A stretch of 34,361 nt of DNA, from NCBI GenBank assembly GCA_003138365.1, contig PLFY01000084.1:93488-127848 (forward strand), read 5' to 3'. Position numbers and translations under genes: made by a program. Positions 1 to 8,319 of this stretch are shown here, one piece after another (position 1 is the stretch's first letter; each line of letters starts with the position of its first letter). The stretch comes from Acidobacteriaceae bacterium. Lineage in GTDB: Bacteria > Acidobacteriota > Terriglobia > Terriglobales > Acidobacteriaceae. The notes beneath the pieces are model-generated. The model ran no database searches. It was not told where the DNA came from and saw nothing but the letters and a program-made list of their open reading frames with translations.

Positions 1-25
1 GCCGCAAAACAGCCGGAGGACTTCT

Positions 26-127
26 GGGCTTCAGCCCCTGGGGGATGATTTGAGAGTTTTCAATACATCCCTCGGCGGCTAAAGCCGGCAATATTGGCCC
101 TGAAATCGGCACGGCTAAAGCCGTGCC
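26..127. repeat. Cluster of three REP-like palindromes with core GGCT-(2 nt)-AGCC
   Basis: gggct-tc-agccc (26-37), cggct-aa-agccg (about 76-88), and perfect 9-bp stem ggcacggct-aa-agccgtgcc (108-127). Confidence 0.6.
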
Positions 128-234
128 CTTTCAAAACATTCCAAATGCGATTGCCCTGCTTGGTTCCCCCCCCCAGCCCCCGCACAATCGCCAAGCCATT
201 TATAATTTGCACCGCGAAAGGTTGGTACGTCACG

Positions 235-2244
235 ATGCGGATGAACACAATGCGGATGATGCGGATTGCGGCAGGAGTTCTGGCTGCTGCTCTGGAATGT
301 GGCCTTTGGGCGCAAGCGGCTCCGGAGCCTGTGAACCCTCACGCAACTCCTGAGGCACGCGCGCTGCTCGCCTATCTCGATTCCATCTCCGGCAAGGCTA
401 CCATCACCGGCCAGCACAACTATCCCAACGACGGCTCGCGCTGGACCGACATGGCCTACGACCTGACCGGCAAATACCCTGGCCTCTTCGGGGAGGACTT
501 TGGTTTCTCCGCCGGGGACGACAAGGATTCGGTGCTTTCGCGGCCGGCCATGATCGAGGAGGTCGAGCGGCAGTACCGCAACGGCGCGGTCATCGCGCTC
601 ACCTGGCACGAAGTCAGGCCCACAGACGACGAGCCGGTCACCTTCCGCGACAGTGTGCAGGGCCATCTGACGGATTACGAGTGGAAGGAACTCCTTACCC
701 CCGGTAGCCCCCTTAATAATCGCTGGTGCGCGCAGGTGGATGTCATCGCAGGCTATCTGCGGCAACTGCGCGATGCCCATGTTCCGGTACTCTTCCGGGC
801 CTACCACGAGATGAACGGCAACTGGTTCTGGTGGGGCGGCCGGCCCGGCAAGGATGGTTCAGCGGCGCTCTATCGCATGATCTACGACCGCTTCGTGAAC
901 GTCCATCATCTGGACAACCTGGTGTGGGTTTGGAATGTAAACGCGCCCAATCCCGGCTGGCCGCCGATTGCCGATTATTATCCCGGCCCGCAGTTCACCG
1001 ATGTGGTGACCATGGACATCTACGGCGAGTTCAAGCAGGACTACTACCAGAGCATGATCGATCTGGCCGCCGGCAAACCCATCGCCCTGGCCGAGGTGGG
1101 CGGCATGCCCAGCCTCGAGGTGCTCGACCGGCAGCCGCGCTGGACCTACTTCATGACTTGGAGCGAGTTTATTCATTCCGGAAACACGCTTGACCAGGCC
1201 ATTGCTCTCTACCACTCCCCACGCGCGCTGAATCGCGACGATCCGCGCCTGGCCGGACCGATGGAGGCGATGAGAAAGGCTACGGCTGAGCGCACTGGCG
1301 GCGGAGCCGAGGCCGATCCGGTGAGCCGCGGTGCAACAGCCGAGGCAAAGGCCCTTCTGGCGCGTCTGCGGGCCGCCTCAGGCCAGGCTGTGCTGAGTGG
1401 CCAGCAGAATGATCCCGCTTCCCAGGGAGCAGAGACCGCCGCAGTGGTGCAGGCGACGGGAAAAAGCCCAGCGATTTATGGCGCAACTCTGCAAGGGGGC
1501 GACGCGAGTGCTCTGAAGCCAGCCGGACCGGAAGCGCGCCGCGACCTTGTGCAAGAGCTTCGCCGCGCCCACGCTGGTGGGGCCGTAATCAACCTCACCT
1601 GGCTTGCTCCGCGTCCCACCGACAATGCGGCCGCCAACCCCAAAGACACGCTGACCGACTTCGAGTGGAACGAACTGCTCACGCCGGGCAGCGCCCTGAA
1701 CCAACGCTGGTGTGCGCAGGTAGACGAAGCGGCGGAAACCCTCAAAGAGCTTCAGAAATCCGGAATCGCGGTGTTCTGGAACCCTTACCCGGAGTCCAAC
1801 GGCAAGAATTTCTGGTGGGCTGGCCGCAAAGGCATTCACGGCTCGGCGGAGCTTTATCGTCAGCTCTTCGATCGGCTGGTGAACCATGACGGCCTGCGCA
1901 ACCTTGTGTGGGTGTGGGAAGCCGGGGCGCCCGATTTCAGGCCGGGCGGGAGCGGATTGTTCAGTGACTTCTTCCCCGGCTTGCTCTCGACGGATGCGGT
2001 TGAGATCCAGCTGAACCAGGTCGATACACGCTTCCCCGTCGGCCGCTTTCTGGGGCAGTCCGCCGGCGGAAAGCCCATCGGCGTCGAGCTGACGGGCGAT
2101 CTCCCATCGCCCGATGCTTTCACGGATCGCTCCGGCTGGGCATGGTTCCTGGCTGCATCTCAACCTGTCTCCGCCACGCGCGACGCAGCTCTGGGCAAGC
2201 TCTACTCGGACCCACGCATCGTCTCGCTCACACCGCCAAAGTGA
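235..2244 (+). CDS. Secreted GH26-family-like glycoside hydrolase (mannanase-like) with two tandem GH26-like domains
   Basis: ORF 94..2244; the start at 235 gives a signal peptide (MRMNTMRMMRIAAGVLAAALECGLWAQA). GH26-like motifs TWHEVRPTDD, RAYHEMNGNWFWWGG, IALAEVGG; a second diverged copy follows from about 1330. Confidence 0.85.
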   Translation: MRMNTMRMMRIAAGVLAAALECGLWAQAAPEPVNPHATPEARALLAYLDSISGKATITGQHNYPNDGSRWTDMAYDLTGKYPGLFGEDFGFSAGDDKDSVLSRPAMIEEVERQYRNGAVIALTWHEVRPTDDEPVTFRDSVQGHLTDYEWKELLTPGSPLNNRWCAQVDVIAGYLRQLRDAHVPVLFRAYHEMNGNWFWWGGRPGKDGSAALYRMIYDRFVNVHHLDNLVWVWNVNAPNPGWPPIADYYPGPQFTDVVTMDIYGEFKQDYYQSMIDLAAGKPIALAEVGGMPSLEVLDRQPRWTYFMTWSEFIHSGNTLDQAIALYHSPRALNRDDPRLAGPMEAMRKATAERTGGGAEADPVSRGATAEAKALLARLRAASGQAVLSGQQNDPASQGAETAAVVQATGKSPAIYGATLQGGDASALKPAGPEARRDLVQELRRAHAGGAVINLTWLAPRPTDNAAANPKDTLTDFEWNELLTPGSALNQRWCAQVDEAAETLKELQKSGIAVFWNPYPESNGKNFWWAGRKGIHGSAELYRQLFDRLVNHDGLRNLVWVWEAGAPDFRPGGSGLFSDFFPGLLSTDAVEIQLNQVDTRFPVGRFLGQSAGGKPIGVELTGDLPSPDAFTDRSGWAWFLAASQPVSATRDAALGKLYSDPRIVSLTPPK

Positions 2245-2318
2245 ATGGGAGGAGGGTTGGGGGGGCATGAGTGCTCAGACACGGGCCTGCGTGCGTGGTA
2301 GAAAGGTAAGTTACAGGG

Positions 2319-3734
2319 TTGACGCACATGCAGAGCTCGGTAAAGGTGCTGATTGTCGAAGACGAACCCCACGCGCTGATGGGGCTTGCCGAGCTGATCT
2401 CCGGATGGGGTTACCGCACCGAGACCGCGCGCGACGGCATGGAGGGCTGGGAAAAGGCGCTGGCCTGGGACCCGGCCATTGTGGTCACCGACCTGAAGAT
2501 GCCCCGACTCGACGGCATTGGTCTTTTGACAAAACTGGCCGAGGAGGGGTCTGGCCTCAATGCGAATCTCGCGGTGATTGTACTCACCGCGATGGGGTCC
2601 ATCGACTTGGCCGTGGAAGCCATGAAGCTGGGCGCCTACGATTTTCTTCAGAAGCCGGTGGACGCCACCCGGCTGCGCACGATCCTGGCCAACGCCACCC
2701 GCCAGCGCAACACCGAGATCGAGCTGGAGGTAGCGCGCCGGCGGCTGCGCGAAACCGGAGTCCTGGGCGCATTGGTGGGCATCTCCCGCTCCATGCGGGA
2801 GATCTTTGGCCTGATTGAGCAGATTGCGCCCTCCAACGTCTCGGTGCTCATCACCGGCGAGAGCGGTACCGGCAAGGAGCTGGTGGCGCGCACGCTGCAC
2901 GATCTGAGCCCACGCAAGGCGCACCCTTTCGTTGCGGTTAACTGCGCGGCCATTCCAGAGACGCTGATCGAGAGCGAGATTTTTGGCCATGAGAAAGGCG
3001 CCTTCACCGGCGCGGTGGAACGGCGGGCTGGCTGCTTCGAACTGGCGAACGGAGGCACGCTGCTGCTGGACGAGATCGGCGAGATGCCCGTTGGCACGCA
3101 GGCCAAGCTATTGCGAGTATTGGAAGAGCGGAAGCTCCGCCGGCTGGGAGCGCGCACCGAGCAGGAAATCGATGTGCGGGTGCTGGCCGCCACCAACCGC
3201 AACCCCGACGATGCCGTCGCCCAAGGCCACCTGCGCCCGGATCTGTTTTACCGGCTGAATGTCTTCAACATCTCCATGCCGCCGCTGCGCGAACATCTTG
3301 AAGACGTTCCGGCAATGGTCGAATCGATGCTGAGCGAAATGAATCTGAAGCACGGCCGCAAGGTTTCCGGAGTGGCGCCGTCGATGCTGGAACGGATGTT
3401 GGCCTATGACTGGCCCGGCAACGCCCGCGAGCTGCGCAATACCATCGAGCGGGCGGTTGTCTTATGCTCGGACGGCGCGCCGCTGGATGTTGGCCACCTG
3501 CCTTCAGGCTTTGGGAAAACCAGAATTCCAGCCACACAGGCCTTGGATGCGGGCGTGGTGCCGGTGCGCGTCGGCTCGACCGTGGACGAGGCCGAGCGGC
3601 TGCTGATTTTGCGCACGCTCGAAGCCACCGGGCAGAACAAGACCCGAGCCGCCGAAATTCTTGGTGTGAGCCTGAAGACCCTCCACAACAAGCTCAAGGC
3701 GTACGGCCGCCAACGAGAAGAGCAGCCAGGCTAA
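2319..3734 (+). CDS. Sigma-54-dependent response regulator, NtrC family (receiver, AAA+, Fis-type HTH)
   Basis: Receiver VLIVEDEPHALMGL/VVTDLKMPRLDG, Walker A GESGTGKE, GAFTGA loop, C-terminal HTH TRAAEILGVSLKTLHNKL. Confidence 0.95.
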   Translation: MTHMQSSVKVLIVEDEPHALMGLAELISGWGYRTETARDGMEGWEKALAWDPAIVVTDLKMPRLDGIGLLTKLAEEGSGLNANLAVIVLTAMGSIDLAVEAMKLGAYDFLQKPVDATRLRTILANATRQRNTEIELEVARRRLRETGVLGALVGISRSMREIFGLIEQIAPSNVSVLITGESGTGKELVARTLHDLSPRKAHPFVAVNCAAIPETLIESEIFGHEKGAFTGAVERRAGCFELANGGTLLLDEIGEMPVGTQAKLLRVLEERKLRRLGARTEQEIDVRVLAATNRNPDDAVAQGHLRPDLFYRLNVFNISMPPLREHLEDVPAMVESMLSEMNLKHGRKVSGVAPSMLERMLAYDWPGNARELRNTIERAVVLCSDGAPLDVGHLPSGFGKTRIPATQALDAGVVPVRVGSTVDEAERLLILRTLEATGQNKTRAAEILGVSLKTLHNKLKAYGRQREEQPG

Positions 3735-3737
3735 TTC

Positions 3738-5675
3738 ATGCGTCTGAAAACCAAACTCGTTCTGGCCATCACCGTCCTGGTGTTTCTCATCTCTGGATCC
3801 CTTTCGCTGGTTTACGTAACCAAGCTTCTGCAATCGGCGGTCCAGCAGTCCTACGATACCAATTGGATGGTGGCCAACCAGATTCAGCTTGCCCTGCGCA
3901 CTGCGCTCGAGACCGGACTCAAGGACCAGACGGTCGATCCCAACAATCCAACCCAGTTGCGCAATCTGGAAGCCGCGGCGGTAAGGAACAATGCGGAGCT
4001 GCAGGCAGTGATCGAATCGGTCAACCGCTACTCGTTCACGGTATACGACATCAACATTGCCGACCGGCAGTCCAGCACGCTGCTGAGCACCAATCCCGAG
4101 AACGAAGACAAGCCGCTGGCTGTCCGCCCCAACTACAGCCAGTTGCGCGATGCCAATCCCATCCAATTGATGACCGCGGTCTTCGGTCCGCCCAGGGTCT
4201 TTGACGTTGTGGTGCCGCTGGAACGAAATGGCGAGCCTTTTGTCACCGTACATGTGGGGGTACGCACCACGCTGCTGCGCGCCTCTTATGCGCCGTGGCT
4301 GGACACGGCGCTCACGCTCATGGGTTTTGCTCTGGTCACAGCGCTGGTGGCGGCCTTCCTGCTGAGCAACCTTGCCCTCCGGCCCATGGAGAGGATCAGC
4401 AAACAGCTCGATACCTTGACGGCGGAAGGTGAGGCCATCGGTCCGGTAGAAGAGCAGGGCAAGAAGGGCAAGCAGGACAAGCTGGGCAAGCTGGACAAGC
4501 AGGATATGGCGGCCCGCGTCTCGAGCAAGATCGAGCGCATCGGACAGCGCATGCGCAGTGTGGAAGAGGTCTTCTCCGCGTTAAAGGAGAATCTCGATCA
4601 GATTCTCGGCAACCTGCAGGACGGAATCCTGCTCTTCACGGGTGACGGGCGGGCGGTGCTGGTCTCAGAGGCGGCGCGGCGGTTTCTGCCCGTTGAGGGC
4701 GGCAGCATTCTGGGCCTGCAGGTGCGGGAGATATTCGACCGCTCCACGGTACTCGGGCGAACCCTGCGCGAGGCCTTCGATGCGGGCATCAACCTGGTCC
4801 AGGAAGAGATTCTCACCGAAACCGGAAAGCGGATTCAGGCCTCGCTGGACTTTATCCACGACGATGAAACGCACCAGGGGCTGGGCGCGCTGATCACTCT
4901 ACACGATCTGGAATCGGCCGAAGAGATCGAGTCGGAGCTGGAACTCTCGCGGCGCATGGCGGCCATTGGCAGGCTCACCTCCGGCGTGGGCCACGAAGTG
5001 AAAAACCCCATCAACGCCATCGTGGTGCACCTGGAGCTGCTGAAGAGCAAACTGGGAAACAGCAGCGCCCCGGCGGTCCGCCACCTGGAGGTGATTGACG
5101 CGGAGATTCACCGCCTGGACCGCGTGGTGCAGATGCTGGTGGACTTCACGCGCCCGGTGGAGCTTCAACTCCGCGAGCAGGATCTGCGCTCGGTCATCGA
5201 CGACGTGCTTGCGCTGGCCGCTGCGGAGCTTTCAACGCATAACATTACCCTCGTGAGCCAAATGCCGGCCAATCCGCTTCTGGCCAATTTCGATGCCGAC
5301 CTGCTGAAACAGGCCGCGCTCAATGTGATTCAGAACGGCGCACAATCCATGCCCGAGGGCGGCACGCTGGAAGTCATCCTCGGTGAGGACCGCAAGTTTG
5401 CCGTGCTGCGAATCTCCGATCAAGGGTCCGGCATTGCCGACGAAATCAAAGGGAAGATTTTCGACCTCTATTTCACCACCAAGAGCGGGGGGAGCGGCAT
5501 CGGCCTGGCCATGACCTACAGAATTCTCCAGCTGCACCATGGCAGCATCGAAGTACAATCGAAGCCAGGCCGTGGCACGGAGTTCCTGCTGCGCATTCCA
5601 CTCGCCGCCACGGAATGGGGACGCCGGCATCTACAGCCGGCCATGGTTCAAAGCGAGAAAGGGCTTGGGGGATGA
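3738..5675 (+). CDS. Membrane sensor histidine kinase (HAMP, PAS-like, HisKA, HATPase_c)
   Basis: N-terminal TM helix, H-box GVGHEVKNPINAI, N-box NVIQNGAQSMPEGG, G-boxes DQGSGI/GGSGIGLA; 3 nt after the response regulator. Confidence 0.93.
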   Translation: MRLKTKLVLAITVLVFLISGSLSLVYVTKLLQSAVQQSYDTNWMVANQIQLALRTALETGLKDQTVDPNNPTQLRNLEAAAVRNNAELQAVIESVNRYSFTVYDINIADRQSSTLLSTNPENEDKPLAVRPNYSQLRDANPIQLMTAVFGPPRVFDVVVPLERNGEPFVTVHVGVRTTLLRASYAPWLDTALTLMGFALVTALVAAFLLSNLALRPMERISKQLDTLTAEGEAIGPVEEQGKKGKQDKLGKLDKQDMAARVSSKIERIGQRMRSVEEVFSALKENLDQILGNLQDGILLFTGDGRAVLVSEAARRFLPVEGGSILGLQVREIFDRSTVLGRTLREAFDAGINLVQEEILTETGKRIQASLDFIHDDETHQGLGALITLHDLESAEEIESELELSRRMAAIGRLTSGVGHEVKNPINAIVVHLELLKSKLGNSSAPAVRHLEVIDAEIHRLDRVVQMLVDFTRPVELQLREQDLRSVIDDVLALAAAELSTHNITLVSQMPANPLLANFDADLLKQAALNVIQNGAQSMPEGGTLEVILGEDRKFAVLRISDQGSGIADEIKGKIFDLYFTTKSGGSGIGLAMTYRILQLHHGSIEVQSKPGRGTEFLLRIPLAATEWGRRHLQPAMVQSEKGLGG

Positions 5676-6247
5676 AGCTGCCTGCAACGAGTGTCGCTTG
5701 GTTGCTGCCGTTGTTACTCACGGCGTGCTTCCACAAGACCCATCCATCCACGTTGCAGCCTTATGCGCCGCCTCTGAGTACCGTTCCCAAGCCCGCGACT
5801 GTGGCTGTCGAGCTTCCGCCCTCGGTGACCACGATTCCCAGCCAGCCGCTTGCGTCCGGCTCACAATTGGAGCAGGCGTCCAAGCCGCCGGTAAGGCGCC
5901 GGAAGCCGGCCAGCATGAATCCCCAGCAAGCCGCCGACACCGCCCCGCCGGCCGCCGGCAATACCCAGCAAGCCGCGAACCAAACCCCAGAAGTGAGCGC
6001 GATCGGCCAGCTTTCCTCGGGCGATTCTTCCGATTTGCGTCAGCAGACGCTAAGCTCGATTGCGGCCACCGAGCGTGGGCTGAATGGGATCAATCGAACT
6101 TTGAGCGACCTGGAGCAGAAAACAGCAGCGCATGTCAGGGATTTCCTCAAGCAGGCCCGTGAGGCGCTTGCCTCGGGCGATGTGGATGGAGCCCACACAC
6201 TCGCCGCCAAGGCCAAAGTGCTGCTGAGCGAACTGGCGGGCAGATAG
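5672..6247 (+). CDS. Putative lipoprotein, translationally coupled to the kinase gene
   Basis: ATG at 5672 overlaps the kinase TGA (ATGA); lipobox LLTAC; Pro/Ala-rich N-terminus and helical C-terminus. Confidence 0.7.
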   Translation: MKLPATSVAWLLPLLLTACFHKTHPSTLQPYAPPLSTVPKPATVAVELPPSVTTIPSQPLASGSQLEQASKPPVRRRKPASMNPQQAADTAPPAAGNTQQAANQTPEVSAIGQLSSGDSSDLRQQTLSSIAATERGLNGINRTLSDLEQKTAAHVRDFLKQAREALASGDVDGAHTLAAKAKVLLSELAGR

Positions 6248-6289
6248 CAGCGGGACGGCTCCGCCGCCGGTTGCGCCTGTCAAGAGCCG

Positions 6290-7147
6290 CTACCTCTCTC
6301 CCCAGCTCAGCTTGCTGCGCAGCGCCTCAAAAAAGCCGCTCTCGCTCATGCGGACCAGGTTGACGGTGTAGCTTGAGCGCTGGCAACGCACCTCGTCGCC
6401 CAGGTGCAACACGACAGCCTTTTGCCCGTCCACGGTCAACAGGGCCTGATTCGGAATACCCTCAACCCGGACGGTTAGCGAAGCATCGCCGCGCACCACA
6501 ATGGGCCGCAGGGTCAGCAGGTGCGGGCAGATCGGCGTAACCACCATCGCATCCACGTCCGGGGTGAGAATGGGACCATTGGCCGCCAGCGTATAGGCCG
6601 TAGACCCAGTGGGAGTGGAAACGATGACGCCGTCAGCGCGGAACCGGGCAACGCTCTTGCCATCCAATTCCACCGCGAAGTCCCCCATGCGGGCAATATC
6701 TCCCTTGGAGACTACTACTTCGTTCAACGCCTCATAGCTGGAGTGAAGCGAGCCCTGGCGCCAGAGCGCCGCATGCAACATGACCCTCGCATCGAGGACG
6801 TGGCAATCGTTGCACCAGCCCTCCAGCGTGGAATAAAGGTCCGCCAGGCGAACTTCGGTCAAGAAGCCTAGAAAGCCAAGATTCACGCTGAGGATTGGCG
6901 TTTCACAAGCGGCAAAGATGCGCGCCACGGACAGCAGCGTGCCGTCGCCCCCCAGAACGATCACCAATCCCGGCCCCCAGGCGGGCATCTCTGCCCGGTC
7001 CACCGCGGGCGCAGCCGTGGTGTACTGGCCACCCTCCAGGTCCAACAGCGGCTCGTAGCCGTGCTGGCGCAGCCATCCGATCAACTCCGGTAAAAGCCGG
7101 GTCAGCTCTTCCTTCTGCGGTTTGCAAACAATGGCGATGCGAATCAT
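6290..7147 (-). CDS. nadK: NAD kinase
   Basis: GGDGTLL motif, NLGFLGFLTE, STPTGSTAYTLAANGPI; start MIRIAIVCKP at 7147. Confidence 0.95.
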   Translation of the reverse strand: MIRIAIVCKPQKEELTRLLPELIGWLRQHGYEPLLDLEGGQYTTAAPAVDRAEMPAWGPGLVIVLGGDGTLLSVARIFAACETPILSVNLGFLGFLTEVRLADLYSTLEGWCNDCHVLDARVMLHAALWRQGSLHSSYEALNEVVVSKGDIARMGDFAVELDGKSVARFRADGVIVSTPTGSTAYTLAANGPILTPDVDAMVVTPICPHLLTLRPIVVRGDASLTVRVEGIPNQALLTVDGQKAVVLHLGDEVRCQRSSYTVNLVRMSESGFFEALRSKLSWGER

Positions 7148-7458
7148 GCGGTCCCAGTGTACCGGATGGGGCCGGGAAGACGTTCCACCGGCTCGCCCAG
7201 CCCCAGGGCCGACGCACATCGCAATGCGGAACAAACGTTTACCTGCCTGGTTCGTGGAAAGTGATATGGCAACCCGATTCAGATGGTTTTGATCCTATTC
7301 GGTCCATGAATCCCCTCCGTTTTGCATTCACGAAGGTGTGTTGGCTCGTTTCGTCGGCCGGATTACGTTCGGTTTGAAGTCCCATAAGTGTCTGACTGCC
7401 TTTTGCCAACGCCAAGGAATTTATATGCGTCGCCCCTGCGCCCAGCCCGCCCTTGAAC

Positions 7459-8199
7459 TCAAGGACGGCGCGCGTACAGCAGAAACTCCCGGTTGCCCTC
7501 CGCGCCGGTAATCGGCGATGCAATGGTCTCGACCACGTCCCAGCCCAGCGACCGCACGCAATCGGCCACCTTGTCGATCGCCAGCCTGTGCGCCTCTGGA
7601 TCGCGGACAATGCCTCCCTTGCCGACGTGTTCGCGTCCGGCTTCGAACTGCGGCTTGACCAGGATTACCGCCTCAGACAGACCAGGTCCCGCAGCCAAAA
7701 CCGGCCCCAGCAGCAACGTAGCCGAGATGAACGATACGTCCATCGCCAGGAAGGTCGGCTCGGGAGTTCCGTTCCCGACAGCCAGTGCGCCGGGTTCAAG
7801 ATACCGGGCGTTGGTTCGCTCCAACAAGCGCACCCGCGGGTCGTTGCGCAGCTTCATGGCAATCTGGCCGAAGCCGGTATCGACAGCGGTGACATGGGCG
7901 GCGCCATGCTGCAGCAGGCAATCGGTGAATCCCCCGGTCGAGGTTCCCACATCGAGGCAGGCCTTGCCGTTTACTGAAATTTGCCAATGCTTAAGCGCTT
8001 CAGCCAGCTTGAGGCCGCCGCGGCTCACATAGGGCGGATCCTCACCCAGTAGCCGGATGGGAGAATCCTCTTGAACCATCGTGCCCGGTTTATCCACCTT
8101 TTGTTCCCGGACCAGGACCCTGCCGGCAAGAATGTACGCGCGAGCCCGTTCGCGGCTGGGAACAAGACCCCGCTCGACCAGGAGAAGATCCACGCGCAT
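7459..8199 (-). CDS. tlyA: TlyA family RNA methyltransferase (S4 domain + FtsJ-like)
   Basis: MRVDLLLVERGLVPSRERARAYILAGRVLV..., YVSRGGLKLAEAL, CLDVGTSTGGFTDCLLQHGA. Confidence 0.93.
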   Translation of the reverse strand: MRVDLLLVERGLVPSRERARAYILAGRVLVREQKVDKPGTMVQEDSPIRLLGEDPPYVSRGGLKLAEALKHWQISVNGKACLDVGTSTGGFTDCLLQHGAAHVTAVDTGFGQIAMKLRNDPRVRLLERTNARYLEPGALAVGNGTPEPTFLAMDVSFISATLLLGPVLAAGPGLSEAVILVKPQFEAGREHVGKGGIVRDPEAHRLAIDKVADCVRSLGWDVVETIASPITGAEGNREFLLYARRP

Positions 8200-8246
8200 T
8201 TTTCCGGTGCTTGTCACCTTTTTCGTCGATTCACCCGCTAAACGAA

Positions 8247-8287
8247 CAGCCAAAGAAATCTCCCTTTGGGGAAAACTTCTTTGGCTG
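8247..8287. terminator. Hairpin between the YVTN lipoprotein stop and tlyA start; terminator-like, but lacks a clear U-tract
   Basis: Perfect 11-bp inverted repeat cagccaaagaa (8247-8257) / ttctttggctg (8277-8287), with inner tccc/ggga. Confidence 0.5.
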
Positions 8288-8319
8288 CTTCGATCCGCAT
8301 CGGTTCAAAAAAACGTATA

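Noticed and set aside
1378-2268. 296-aa ORF on - strand
   Set aside because: Antisense to the second GH26-like domain; the sense frame shows clear homology to domain 1.
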